This document shows positions 43,947-53,627 of a stretch of DNA of 64,000 nucleotides, one piece after another. Made by a program: the position numbers and the translations under genes. The stretch covers positions 2,418,001 to 2,482,000 of the forward strand of contig JANUWI010000001.1 of NCBI GenBank assembly GCA_025504975.1. The letters are read 5' to 3'. The notes under the pieces are model-generated. The model was not told where the DNA came from, searched no databases, and saw only the letters and a list, made by a program, of their open reading frames with translations. Source of the stretch: Plenodomus lindquistii. Taxonomy: Eukaryota > Ascomycota > Dothideomycetes > Pleosporales > Leptosphaeriaceae. Numbering within the stretch: the first letter of the stretch is position 1; every line of letters begins with the position of its first letter.

Positions 43947-46634
43947 CTTGACGAGAGATGCTGAATAGACAACAAAGGAATGGGATAATGGATGAAAGTT
44001 GTGCGAGAGCCAGCGCTGACCGGAAAGAGCTCGAGACCGGCGCAATGCTTCCTCAAGATATACGCATCGCAAGTTTGAGGAAGTGCAGGGGAGGTGCAAG
44101 GCGCGAGTTGATACAGTGCAGACGGACCCAGTTCCCAGTTGATGGCGTAGGGATTGCACCTACGAGAGTGTCGGACACTACACCCACCCCATTTATCACT
44201 ATGCATAGAAACGAGCCGGGTCCTTCTTGATGGATACCCACGCTAGATTGCAAGACCGGAAACTCTTGTGGCAAATCAAGGCTAGTACAAGAGTTGTTCA
44301 ATGTCCGATAGGAAGGTGAAGTGTACATGGCACCATGTGATAACATAAAAGGACCTTCCAAGTTGAGGTAACGAAGCGCAGGCCCTTAACAAGGGGAGAC
44401 GTACACGTAGTCGGAATTCAAAGTATTTTATGCGTAAAGGCGCCTAGACTGTGTTGCGTATGCCAGTCGTACAGGAGATAAGCGTGGACGTAGATGACAC
44501 CTGCGTGGCTACATGTTTTCGAACGCATGATCTACTAGCACCTGGACTGTTGTGTAACCTCAGACGCTCTACATTGTCCCGGTCGAGGACAGCTTGCTGT
44601 ATTGCACTCTGCTGAGCCCATCTGCGAACACTGCTCGACGACCTGAGTATATCGTTTCGCTGCATTGCTCGTCTGTTCGAGGATCGCCCGTGGGAGGGGC
44701 TACCCCGCAGTTCACACCAGTAACTGCTAGTTTCCGTCAGCCATCCCGCAAAGCCCAGTGGCCCAGTCGTGAGGTTGCATGGTTAGCGCCGCTTGAATAA
44801 GCTTTCTGTCAAGCTCCACGAATAGAAAGCCAAGGAACCTTGTCTATCATCCCCGGGTATAAACGTGCAAGTGTTCAGCACAAATGGTTGTTCCATGTCG
44901 GAACAAGATGACGACAATCTCACGAGCCTCATCCGACCAAATGCGGCAGTTGAGGCGCGCTGTGCTGCACAGTTTCGAGTGCATTGTTTTTGTCATGTTT
45001 GAAACCTGTCGTAAACCATTAACTCGATTATAAGTAAATGTCACATACCCCGCTTTGTGAGTGGCGCTTAGTCAAGGATTATCTGGGAATGATGGTGATG
45101 AATGGACAATTCGTAAGCAAGCCTGTCCCTGCGCATTCCAAGGGTCATATGTCGGTTCGATGCAGTATTCACAGCGCAACGGCAATCGAGACTGCACGAC
45201 CAGGGCGCTCGATGAGATGAAATGTGCACCACAGAAGAACTACTGCAGCGTAGCGAGAGCCTCCAAGCTGCACGGAATTCTGCTTATGTCGTTGGTGGTG
45301 GGGTGGGTTTAGCACTAATTCGCTCATGCACGAACGGGCCGTGTAGAAAATATGGGAGGCGTACCGATGAGATCAATAGAGATATCCGACTTCGTAGCAA
45401 ACGCGGTCGTATGTCGCACCGAGTGTATACCGAATGTATCGTGCGAATCATCAAGGGGGATCTTGCGAGGAGGGTGTATGTCCCACTTCTGGTCCCTGTA
45501 CATGGTGACTGGCTTGCATGCAACCAATGATGGTGGTGTATGGCTTGTAGTCGATGCGGGACTGTTTCGAAATGGATGCTACTTATCGTTGGAGATTGTG
45601 CGAACTGGGAATTCTGAGAGTTACCGTGTGCGAGACGTATGAGATGTGGGTGGACGTGGAGTATATGAGCCCCATTAACTATGTGCAGCTTTCTCGATCT
45701 CCCACCATCGGGTTTGTAAATCCGAGAGTTTTCTGGAATTCGACAGCGATTCGGTTCAACCCTGTTGCTTGTCAATCGGGCAATCTTGAAATTGCAAGTT
45801 CCAGTTCGATTGTGGCTACGTTTCCAGTAGACGGATAGGCAGGTGCCGATGACGACGTCGCGCTGACCATGTGACGTTCATGGTGGTGGTAGTCACAATG
45901 TCATGGGTGTGTTATGTCTGTAACCTCGTGAAGGTTGAGGGGAAACAGCCAAAAGGCAGAGGAAGCCAAGGGCGCCTGGTATGGAGAAGGCAGCGGCAGG
46001 GAGCGAATCGGAGTACAGGAAGCCTTTCGTTTCAATGGCTCGTCGTTCCTACATCTCCTGGGGTTGGGAGGGACTCTCACAGCCAGGGAAGAAGTGCACA
46101 CTCATGCCTCAGTATGCTTGTGATGAGTGATGAGTGATGCTCTTTGATGATTGAGGGAAAAAGCAAAGTAGGAACGGGTTGGGAGAGACGATTGATTGAC
46201 GAGTAAGGAAGTGAGTAGTGGATTTGACCGTGTGATGGTGAATCCTGCTGAATCCTATGGTCCCGACATGGACCGGAAGTTGCCGTGCTCAGGACGCGAC
46301 TAGTGTCACGGGTCGCTGCAGGTAGCCCTGCGGCAAAAGTGACATGTTGGTTAACGCTGCAGGCCAACACCATCATTCGGGTCGCTGCATCGCACAGCTG
46401 TGACAATTGGATCTGGGGTAGACGAACAAGCGACAATCAGAGTGAGAGTGGTGATGTGAGGGAGGAATGCAACATGGGGAGGAGGGTGAGGGTGAGGGCG
46501 TCGGCCGCTAGCTCCGTTCTCCGCCAACGCCAAGACGAAATTTATCGACGACGACGAAATATCTGGGGAAAGGCACGAGCCCGGGCAAAACGCCGTGAAT
46601 TGTCACTGCGAACCGCCGGCACGGGCTGAAGAGA
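43947..46634. other. Long gene-poor divergent interval
   Basis: About 2.7 kb between divergent genes. Open frames exist on both strands (for example 45284-45775 minus and 45222-45530 plus) but none has motifs, leader or splice logic, so none is called. It holds both promoters. Confidence 0.45.
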
Positions 46635-48771
46635 ATGGTGCGCAAGAACAAGGGCAGCGGGGCGCCCGCCGACGGCACCCCCAGCGGCAGCGCGTCCAAT
46701 GCGTCGTCGAAGAAGGGCGCGACGGAGCCGTCGACGTCGGCGCTCATCATCTGTCGCAACAAGTGAGTGTCGAATGTCGAGTGTGGGCGGGTCCCTCTGC
46801 GCGTCGAGGGGCGGACAGGCGCGGACAGGCGCTGACAGTGGTGGCGGCAGGCATTGGCGCTACATCTCGTCGTTCCACGGCCCATGGCTGCAACTCCCCC
46901 CCGAAGTCCTCGAGAGCCTGGCGCACACAAACTACCTGGCCCCGCGGCCCCGCCCCATCGACCCCGCCGTCTTCTACGACCTCGTCAAGATCCGCAAGGC
47001 CGTCGACGAGGCCACCAACCTGGCTGTGCGCGCCACCTCGGGCTTGACGGCGGCCGCGCTGAACAACAGCCTCCATGGCGGCAACAACACGCTGGGCAAT
47101 GCGGCGGCGCTGGGTATAGGCTATGCGGGTGGGGGCACCTCGAAACTCAGCAGAGAGCGCAAACATCGCATGCGCGAACTGGCGACGAGCAAGCTGAGCC
47201 AGGCGTACCACCTCGACGAAATCGCCGCCAGCGTCGCCACCATGCAGAGCGCAAGCACCCTCGAGGACGTGGCGCACCTGGTGCTGCAGCGCGATCCCAC
47301 CAACCTCGACGCCAAGTACGTCCACTTCTTCCACGAGAAGATTCCCAGTCGCATGATGGCCCAGTGCACGCCCCTCGACGCCCTCGACGACATCATCGCC
47401 GAACGCCCCGGCGATGGCAGCCCCCTGCGCACGCGCGCATTGACGCGCATCTTCAAGGAAGACTATGTCAACTCGGCCAAGGACCTGAGTGAGGCGCTCA
47501 GCAATGCGCGCTATCTCATGGCCCAACATCGAGCCGGCAAAGACCAGCTGGTGCTGGCCAAGACATACCAGGAACACCATGGCCGCGACTGGAGGCACGA
47601 GGTCAAGATTGCAGAAGAGGATCAACCGAGTTCGCTCGAGACACAACTGCTCTTCCACAGAGCCGGCGTCTACTTCACAATCGCCCACCAGCACGTCAAC
47701 GCCGCCCTAGACGGTCTTCGCGAGGCCGAAGCAGCCAAAGCCCAAAGAGACGCCCAAATCCAAGCAGGCCAGGAACCCACCCCCGAAACCCCCGAAGAGC
47801 TCGAAGCCCACAGACGCCGCGCCGAAGCCCGCAAGCAAGTCCGCCAAAACGCCAAACGCGCAATAAGAGACTACACCGCCTTCCTCGCCCACTTCGACTA
47901 CACCCCCGGCATCCCCCCTTCCCTCGCTGAAGAGTTCCTCCTCCGACTCGGCGGACCCACCACCGCCCCCTCTTACCCCTCCTACTCCCCCTCCGATAAA
48001 ATAAAACCAAACATGACCCGCCTCCTCGAAGCAACCAACTCCTCCAACCCCCCCACCTCCGACGCCCTTATCCCCCACCGCCGTCCCACCACCCAATCTA
48101 TAAACCCATCCTGGCCCAAACTCCCCCCTCCAGAAATCCACCCCGTATCCTCCCTCTTCTCCCCGACCCCCCCTTCTTCCCTCCCCCCGTACCCACCTTC
48201 CCCCTCCTCTTCCCCCAAAATCTCCGCCGCAGCATCCGCCTTCGCCGCCTCCCACGAAAGTCTAACATACCACCCCCTCCTCACCGACGCCCTCCACTCT
48301 CTCCTCCTATGCCACGCGCTCGTCCAAACACCAGCCAAAGAACACCTGCGACACGCGCATAATGCAGCGCGTCTGGTGCGTGTATGCGATGGCTATCCGG
48401 TTTTTCTGGCCGCGAGGAGTCCGGCGCGCGCAGATTGGATGGAGGTGATTAGGCGCGCGGGGAATTGGATTGGGCTGGGGTGCGGGTGGGACGAGTTGTG
48501 TAGGGCGGGGGGTAGTACAGATGTAGGAGTGAACGGGCACAGTGGTGGGAATGGGAAAGGCAGCGGTGGCGGTGGCAGCGGTGCTATAAATGGTAATAAA
48601 ACCAACGCTACAAGCGAACCCCAACAAGAAACACGCACCCAAAAGCGCGACCGCCAAAAACACGAAGCCATCCTCGAAGCCCTAGCCGACGACCGCGTAG
48701 TCGATGAAGAATCCTTTCAACGCGCTGTACGCGCCCGCGAAAAAAGATATCGCGAGGATGAGGAATGCGAG

Positions 48772-48803
<32 letters not shown>

Positions 48804-49137
48804 TGCATTTACATCCACGCACAACACGGATCCCCAATATCAACACCAACATCAACACCAACACACGCCTACGTCGACGAAACACAAACTCCACAATAGA
48901 CCCCAGGATGATGCCCGCGAATACCCGATAAGCACGGAGAGAGCGGAGGCGATTGCGAGATGGGTGCGTGAGGCGCCGGGCGTGGTGGAGGGGGGGAAGG
49001 GGAAGAAGAGGGGGAAAGGGAAGGGGAAGGGGAAGGGGAAGGGTGGTAGGGCTAAGAATGGGAGTGGTGTGGTTGATGGGGTTGGGGTTGGGGTTGGGGG
49101 GTTGGTTTTGGGTGAGGAGGAGGAAGAGGGGGAGTAG
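46635..49137 (+). CDS. Large conserved-looking fungal protein of unknown function
   Basis: Exons 46635-46762 and 46851-49137, joined in phase 2 (GTGAGT donor, GGCAG acceptor); 804 residues. The junction restores CRNKHWRYISSFHGPWLQLP. Residues ~44-300 look globular and helical (ESLAHTNYLAPRPRPIDPAV, DLVKIRKAVDEATNLAVRA, AQCTPLDALDDIIAERPGDG). A second helical part around 300-400 contains FHRAGVYFTIAHQHVNAALD, like a tetratricopeptide-type helix pair. The C-terminal third is low complexity: a Pro/Ser stretch, a Thr run, and a Lys-Gly run before the stop. Similar proteins are, from memory, sometimes labelled 'histidine kinase group protein' in ascomycetes, but no kinase motif is visible and I assign no function. 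Long antisense open frames here are composition shadows. Confidence 0.72.
48775..48804 (+). repeat. ACT trinucleotide run encoding poly-threonine
   Basis: About ten consecutive ACT codons in the tail of the 46635-49137 gene. The trinucleotide unit keeps the frame, so length polymorphism would be tolerated. Confidence 0.85.
49006..49044 (+). repeat. GGGGAA hexanucleotide run encoding Lys-Gly repeats
   Basis: Tandem AAGGGG units read as (Lys-Gly)n near the C-terminus of the 46635-49137 gene, followed at about 49078-49105 by GGGGTT-type units that read as Gly-Val/Leu. Both are coding. Confidence 0.8.
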
Positions 49138-49356
49138 AGGACAGGGTATGTGGGTTGGGTTTGGATAAGGATTATGACTATGACTTGCTTTAGATGGACT
49201 TGGTTTGATTTGGGGTATGTAGTGGGGTGGGGACTTTTGGAACACCCGTTGATTTTGATTTGATTTTGATTTGAATTCAGGTTCATTTCAGTTGAGTCCG
49301 CTTATTCGCCCATTAACATCAACGTCTTCAACCACACCATCAATCACTCTCAATAA

Positions 49357-51228
49357 TCACCATCCAAACTCTTCCATCTCACTGCCCCCAGTAACAACAT
49401 GCTCCCACCCCTCCTCCGGAACCCACATCTCCGCATCCTCCAGCAACCCCTCCCACACCCTCCGCGCCTCTTCAACCCCAACCCCCGTAACCCCTTCGTC
49501 CCAGCCCGTCTGCATATCCCTCTCATCAACCCTGAACCCATCATCTCCCTCCCCGTCCCACACCACCTCATCAGGATCTTGATCCACCCTCCCCTCCCCC
49601 CTCCTCAGCAACCCCCCCAACGGCTCCATCCGCGCCGCACACCAATACGCCTTATGAAACCTCTTCTCGCCCGTCTCCCCATCAGCCCTCCACGTCCCCT
49701 TCACTCTTAAAACCCCCTGCTGCAACGCAACAGCCAAAACACCACTAATATCCGGCGCAAAAGTACACCAGTGAATCTCCTCATGTGTGAACCAAAACCG
49801 TCCATACACGCCAATACTCGTCGTGCTACTCGGCAGTGGCTCCCATGTAAACGGGTTCGCGGCATTGTGGAGGACTAAGAGTGAGTATTGGGTTCCGGAG
49901 GCGATGAAGCCGCGGGTGGTGTGGGTGTGCCATTTGTAGGGGTGGTGGGGTTGCGAGGGGAGGGTGTGTCGGGTTAGGGCGTCGAGGAAGGATTGCGCGT
50001 AGGGGTAGTTTTGGGTGGGGGAGAGGGTGAAGTGGGTTATTGTCCATTTGTAGGAGGGGTAGGAGGGCGTGATGGTTTGGAGGGTTGTGTCGGGGTTTTG
50101 TTGGGGAGGAGGGCAGGCTGGTGCGGTGAGTTGCGGTGGGTTGGTAGGGTAGTGAGCTGGTTGGTAGATTTGCTGGTGGTTGGCGGGATGGTAGATTGGT
50201 TGGTAGAGCTGACGTGGGTCGGTCGCGTAGGGGGAGATTATCGAAGTATTGGCATATGAGTGGTACGGGGTATAAGGGTCTTCGTGATGCGCTGGTATGT
50301 ACTGAGAAAGTTGGTGAGAGTACCTGTTGCTGTACCCATCCGATGGATATCTCGCCGCTGAAGCGTATACTGGGAGCGCTGACTCTGAAGAAGGCTCCGT
50401 TGATGCCACAGGCTCTCCGGGCGTGTCTTTGGCTTTTCGTTCTCGAGACTTCTTGATTCTGGGTGCCTTGACAGAGAGGCCGCGTTTCTGAAGCTTGGCT
50501 GCTTTCTTTGCTTCGGCTTGTGATTGTTGTTCCTGGCGCTGTTGCGATCTGATTGCTGCCCTCTGCTTGTAGTCCGCTTGCTTGCGCTGAATTTCCTGCT
50601 CAGGCGATAGGTGTTGGTCGGGCTTTGAACTTCTTGAATACGTTCTGGGTCGCTTGATACGATGGCCAGATAGAGCATGGGTCAGCTGATCCTGGGTGGG
50701 AGTGGTTTTTGATGGCACCACTGCCGGTGCTGGGGAAATGCTGATAGGATAAGTTGGACTTTGTAGCAAAGCGACTAATTTTGATTCCTCTTCAGGCAAA
50801 CCAGTGAAATTGATGCGCTTTTGAGAAGCGGCTGTGGGAGCCTGAGCGTGGTAGCCTGGGTTGTATCCAGATTCGAGATAAGCATTTGACGGTCGGCGCG
50901 GGGCCGGCTCTGGCACCCCATACGGATGATATTGCCTTATTTGTTGGCTCAGAGGGCTAATCTCCTCATCTCGCTGACTTGGTGGTGTAAGCGGTGGATT
51001 GCCACTGGCACGGGGCATGGCCCGATACCCGTCCAGCATAGGCATAGAACTGGCGTGGCGCGGTAATACATCGGGAAGGTGCATGCCAGCTCCTGTCTCA
51101 TTTCGAACAACACGGAAGGAAGCACTAGGTTGAACCGCGGTTTGTTGTTCTGCGCTATCATCCGAAGTTGGGGTCCTCGAACGCTGTCGCTTTGTCGGGG
51201 TCCCATACTGGCTTGGAGAACTGTCCAT
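49357..51228 (-). CDS. Unrecognised protein with disordered N-terminus and conserved-looking C-terminal domain
   Basis: Single exon from ATG 51228; 623 residues. The N-terminal ~390 residues are disordered and rich in Ser, Pro, Gln and Tyr. They include SPSQYGTPTKRQRSRTPTSD (a likely nuclear localisation/phosphorylation region) and a Gln/Lys/Arg-rich helix (about 230-285, KQADYKQRAAIRSQQRQEQQ). The C-terminal ~210 residues have folded character with many Trp, Tyr and Phe: YKWTITHFTLSPTQNYPYAQ, YSLLVLHNAANPFTWEPLPS, GVYGRFWFTHEEIHWCTFAP. No family is recognised. The frame is open 93 bases further upstream, but only to a TTG. It is convergent with the 46635-49137 gene, 219 bases apart. Confidence 0.75.
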   Translation of the reverse strand: MDSSPSQYGTPTKRQRSRTPTSDDSAEQQTAVQPSASFRVVRNETGAGMHLPDVLPRHASSMPMLDGYRAMPRASGNPPLTPPSQRDEEISPLSQQIRQYHPYGVPEPAPRRPSNAYLESGYNPGYHAQAPTAASQKRINFTGLPEEESKLVALLQSPTYPISISPAPAVVPSKTTPTQDQLTHALSGHRIKRPRTYSRSSKPDQHLSPEQEIQRKQADYKQRAAIRSQQRQEQQSQAEAKKAAKLQKRGLSVKAPRIKKSRERKAKDTPGEPVASTEPSSESALPVYASAARYPSDGYSNRYSHQLSQYIPAHHEDPYTPYHSYANTSIISPYATDPRQLYQPIYHPANHQQIYQPAHYPTNPPQLTAPACPPPQQNPDTTLQTITPSYPSYKWTITHFTLSPTQNYPYAQSFLDALTRHTLPSQPHHPYKWHTHTTRGFIASGTQYSLLVLHNAANPFTWEPLPSSTTSIGVYGRFWFTHEEIHWCTFAPDISGVLAVALQQGVLRVKGTWRADGETGEKRFHKAYWCAARMEPLGGLLRRGEGRVDQDPDEVVWDGEGDDGFRVDERDMQTGWDEGVTGVGVEEARRVWEGLLEDAEMWVPEEGWEHVVTGGSEMEEFGW

Positions 51229-51961
51229 TGATATCAATTGCAATGAGTTGAATGGCGACGAACATGATTGTGGAGCTGAGAAGAGAAGAGCTTCTTGTTT
51301 ATAAACAAGTCTCGTGCGCAAGATTGCACTAGTGGTGAGGTGAAGGCAGGCACGCGTCTTGGCAACGTGGAAACTGCACTGTCGAAGATACAGCGTAACG
51401 TGTGCAATCAGCGGTGAATGGCGTGCTCAAGTGAGACGAATTAAATCGTAGATGGTAACAGGCATAGGTGGGAAGATGGATGGAAAGACTGACGGACATG
51501 CAGTAGTTGACGTGAAGTGCAGTAAAATGGACAATATAGAAACGCGGAAGACCAACTGGAAGAAGTCGATAATGGAATATCACACAAGTAGATCGCCAAA
51601 GAACCAAATCTAATGCTGGAAAATTAGAGAGAAACTCATGGACGCCTCGGGTGGCTACCGTACTGCTTCGCAGGAGTGTGCATTCGACCAAACGTTGGGC
51701 TCTGGGGCTACCCTTACAAGGTCCCCGCGCGAGGTAACCTGGGTCAAAAGTTTGGGTGTGGGCGATAAGACATAGAAATTCAGGAATTTATGAGTTGGTT
51801 TATTCATTCAACGTAGGCCTTACCTCAAGGAGACATGATCCGCCATACTCCATCTTTTTGGTCTGACCACCCACTGAGACGCTCGAACGCCAATTGTCAC
51901 GATGCAAGACTGTGAAAAGAAGACGGGATGTTGCACAGGCAAATGCCACATTGCGAGGATA
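51229..51961. other. Intergenic
   Basis: Promoter of the 49357-51228 gene and 3' flank of EMP24. No gene is visible. Confidence 0.5.
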
Positions 51962-52746
51962 TCATACAACGCGCTTGACCTGCCACGGAGTTAGTAAACT
52001 CAAGGGTGTAGGTTCCAGAAGGAGAAACAGCAGTCCTCACCTCGAAGAAGCGCTTCAGCCACCAGACCTGAAAGATACCCTGGCCGATCAATACCATGAG
52101 CTGGAAGATGCTCCACCACTTGATACGCGAGTTGGTGCTTTCTGCGGTATTCCTGTGTGTGCGCTCGCGGACAATGATGTAGCTCTGCTCGTCCTTGACC
52201 TGTGTGACGAGCTCCGACATTTGGCGGACTGTGATCTGATCAGCATATGCCTAGTTTTGGGTCTGGCTGTGTGCCCTTACCCTCCTTCTCCAAGGGGTCC
52301 TGAGGCGCCTCTGACTCGGGGACGTAGACGATGCCGTGAACGTTGAAGGACACTTCCTTGGTGTTTGCGCCCCAATGCTCGTTGTTGAAGCAGTATGTGT
52401 ATTTTCCGTCCTCCTTGGCGGTGAAAGAGTAGTCGCCGCCGGGTACGCCGCGCTCGTGGATCTCGTAGCCGCGCGAGGGTGTCTCAATCTGCGCCTTCTG
52501 TTAGGCTTTGCCCTCTCGTATCTCGTCTCATTTGTCCAATTGGCTCACCCAAAAGTCGATCTCCAAGTTCCCGCTGCCTCCAAATTCCCGATCGCCGACC
52601 TGGAACGTGACTGTCATCTTGTCGTCCTTGTGCAGGGCCTCGTGGAAACATTCGCGCTGGTGGGCCTTCATTTGGATGCTGTGCGCCGACGCGAATGACA
52701 GCAGGCTGCTTGCTGCAGCGAAGATGGCGACGGCAGGAAACATCAT
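51962..52746 (-). CDS. EMP24: p24-family ER-Golgi cargo receptor, beta type (Emp24)
   Basis: Four exons: 52746-52549, 52497-52281, 52228-52041 and 51979-51962, all frame-consistent; 206 residues. A signal peptide (MMFPAVAIFAAASSLLSFASA) precedes the GOLD domain with ECFHEALHKDDKMTVTFQVG and GKYTYCFNNEHWG; its two cysteines form the family disulfide. A luminal coiled-coil segment (VTQVKDEQSYIIVRERTHRN) and one membrane span (IFQLMVLIGQGIFQVWWL) follow. The tail is KRFFEVKRVV, almost identical to the beta-type p24 tail, with the FF COPII signal and basic COPI signal. Such proteins package GPI-anchored and other cargo into COPII vesicles as p24 hetero-oligomers. The last exon encodes only VKRVV and the stop. 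Exon 2 begins at a CAGAAG double acceptor. Confidence 0.93.
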
Positions 52747-53627
52747 CTTTGCGGTGTTCTGATCGTGGTGTTACTGTCGCGCCGTGTGTCTGGGGGTTGT
52801 TTTTGGGAGAGCGCCAAGCTATACACGGAGATGCCAGCTGTTGCCCGCAATGCAAGGGCCTAGGACCGCACGCACTAGGGGAAACGTCGGGCCGCGCCTT
52901 CATGTGGAGAGACTTGGGACGACATCACATCTCTCCGTCTCTCACATTCGCATGTTCGTCAAATTAATGGAGAGAAGCATCAACAAATTGCGAAGTTCCA
53001 GCCTTGAATGTGGCAACCTGAGTCCTTAGCCTGTTCTGTCGAGGACTCGACACGGGGTAACTGGCATGGCGGGCTCGCTTTCCCACGCAGAGTCACTAAC
53101 GAGACCGTGAAAGCTGCAAGTGCCAGCATGCCAATTCGTACAAGGTGAAAAGTATGAAAATGTCATTTCTCTCGTTCCCGTCTGTCACTTCAAGGCGTCC
53201 TCGACTCTGAGCTCCCCAAATCAACCGAGCACAAGGTGCAATGTCCCTCGATGAGGGTGCAAAGCAATCTCCCAGCCTTCAATCATTATCCTTACCCTCC
53301 ATCGTATTATCTCTTAGATTCACTCAAATTTCCACGTCAAGGTCGTGATGTTGTGTGTGCTCGAGATGTACGAGGGTCCGGGCCGTATGTCGACGCCAAG
53401 ACATCCGTGAGCTGTCTCTCTCACCCCGTCTGGCTCTTTGTGCACGACCCACTACTTCCTACCCACTCGCGTGCTCCCTATTCCATCGACTTTCGCCATC
53501 TACCAGTATTGCCGGGACAGACAAACGGCAGCGCCACCGCTTTACTGACCCCACGCCACCAATTCTACTCAACATTCTAAGCTACCGCAACAGGCCAGAT
53601 CACGATACCTATTCGACTTTGACCATC
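52747..53627. other. Divergent promoter of EMP24 and the SANT/GW gene
   Basis: About 880 bp with no gene. The last ~300 bases are pyrimidine-rich and probably contain the 5' untranslated region of the plus-strand gene. Confidence 0.5.

Noticed and set aside
45750..45775. GGTTCAACCC-like B-box as a sign of a tRNA gene
   Set aside because: No A-box at the right distance and no cloverleaf-forming flanks could be found.
45284..45838. Opposing frames of 94-163 codons between the SulP gene and the next gene
   Set aside because: Both strands are open to a similar extent with no recognisable content, so a coding call is not justified.
46747..47694. A 315-codon minus-strand open frame
   Set aside because: It lies opposite the coding exon of the 46635-49137 gene in GC-rich sequence. 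It has no ATG-leader or domain evidence and is a shadow.
49078..49105. GGGGTT repeats resembling a telomeric or G-quadruplex array
   Set aside because: They are short, interrupted and in frame within a low-complexity protein tail, and the window continues with genes on both sides.
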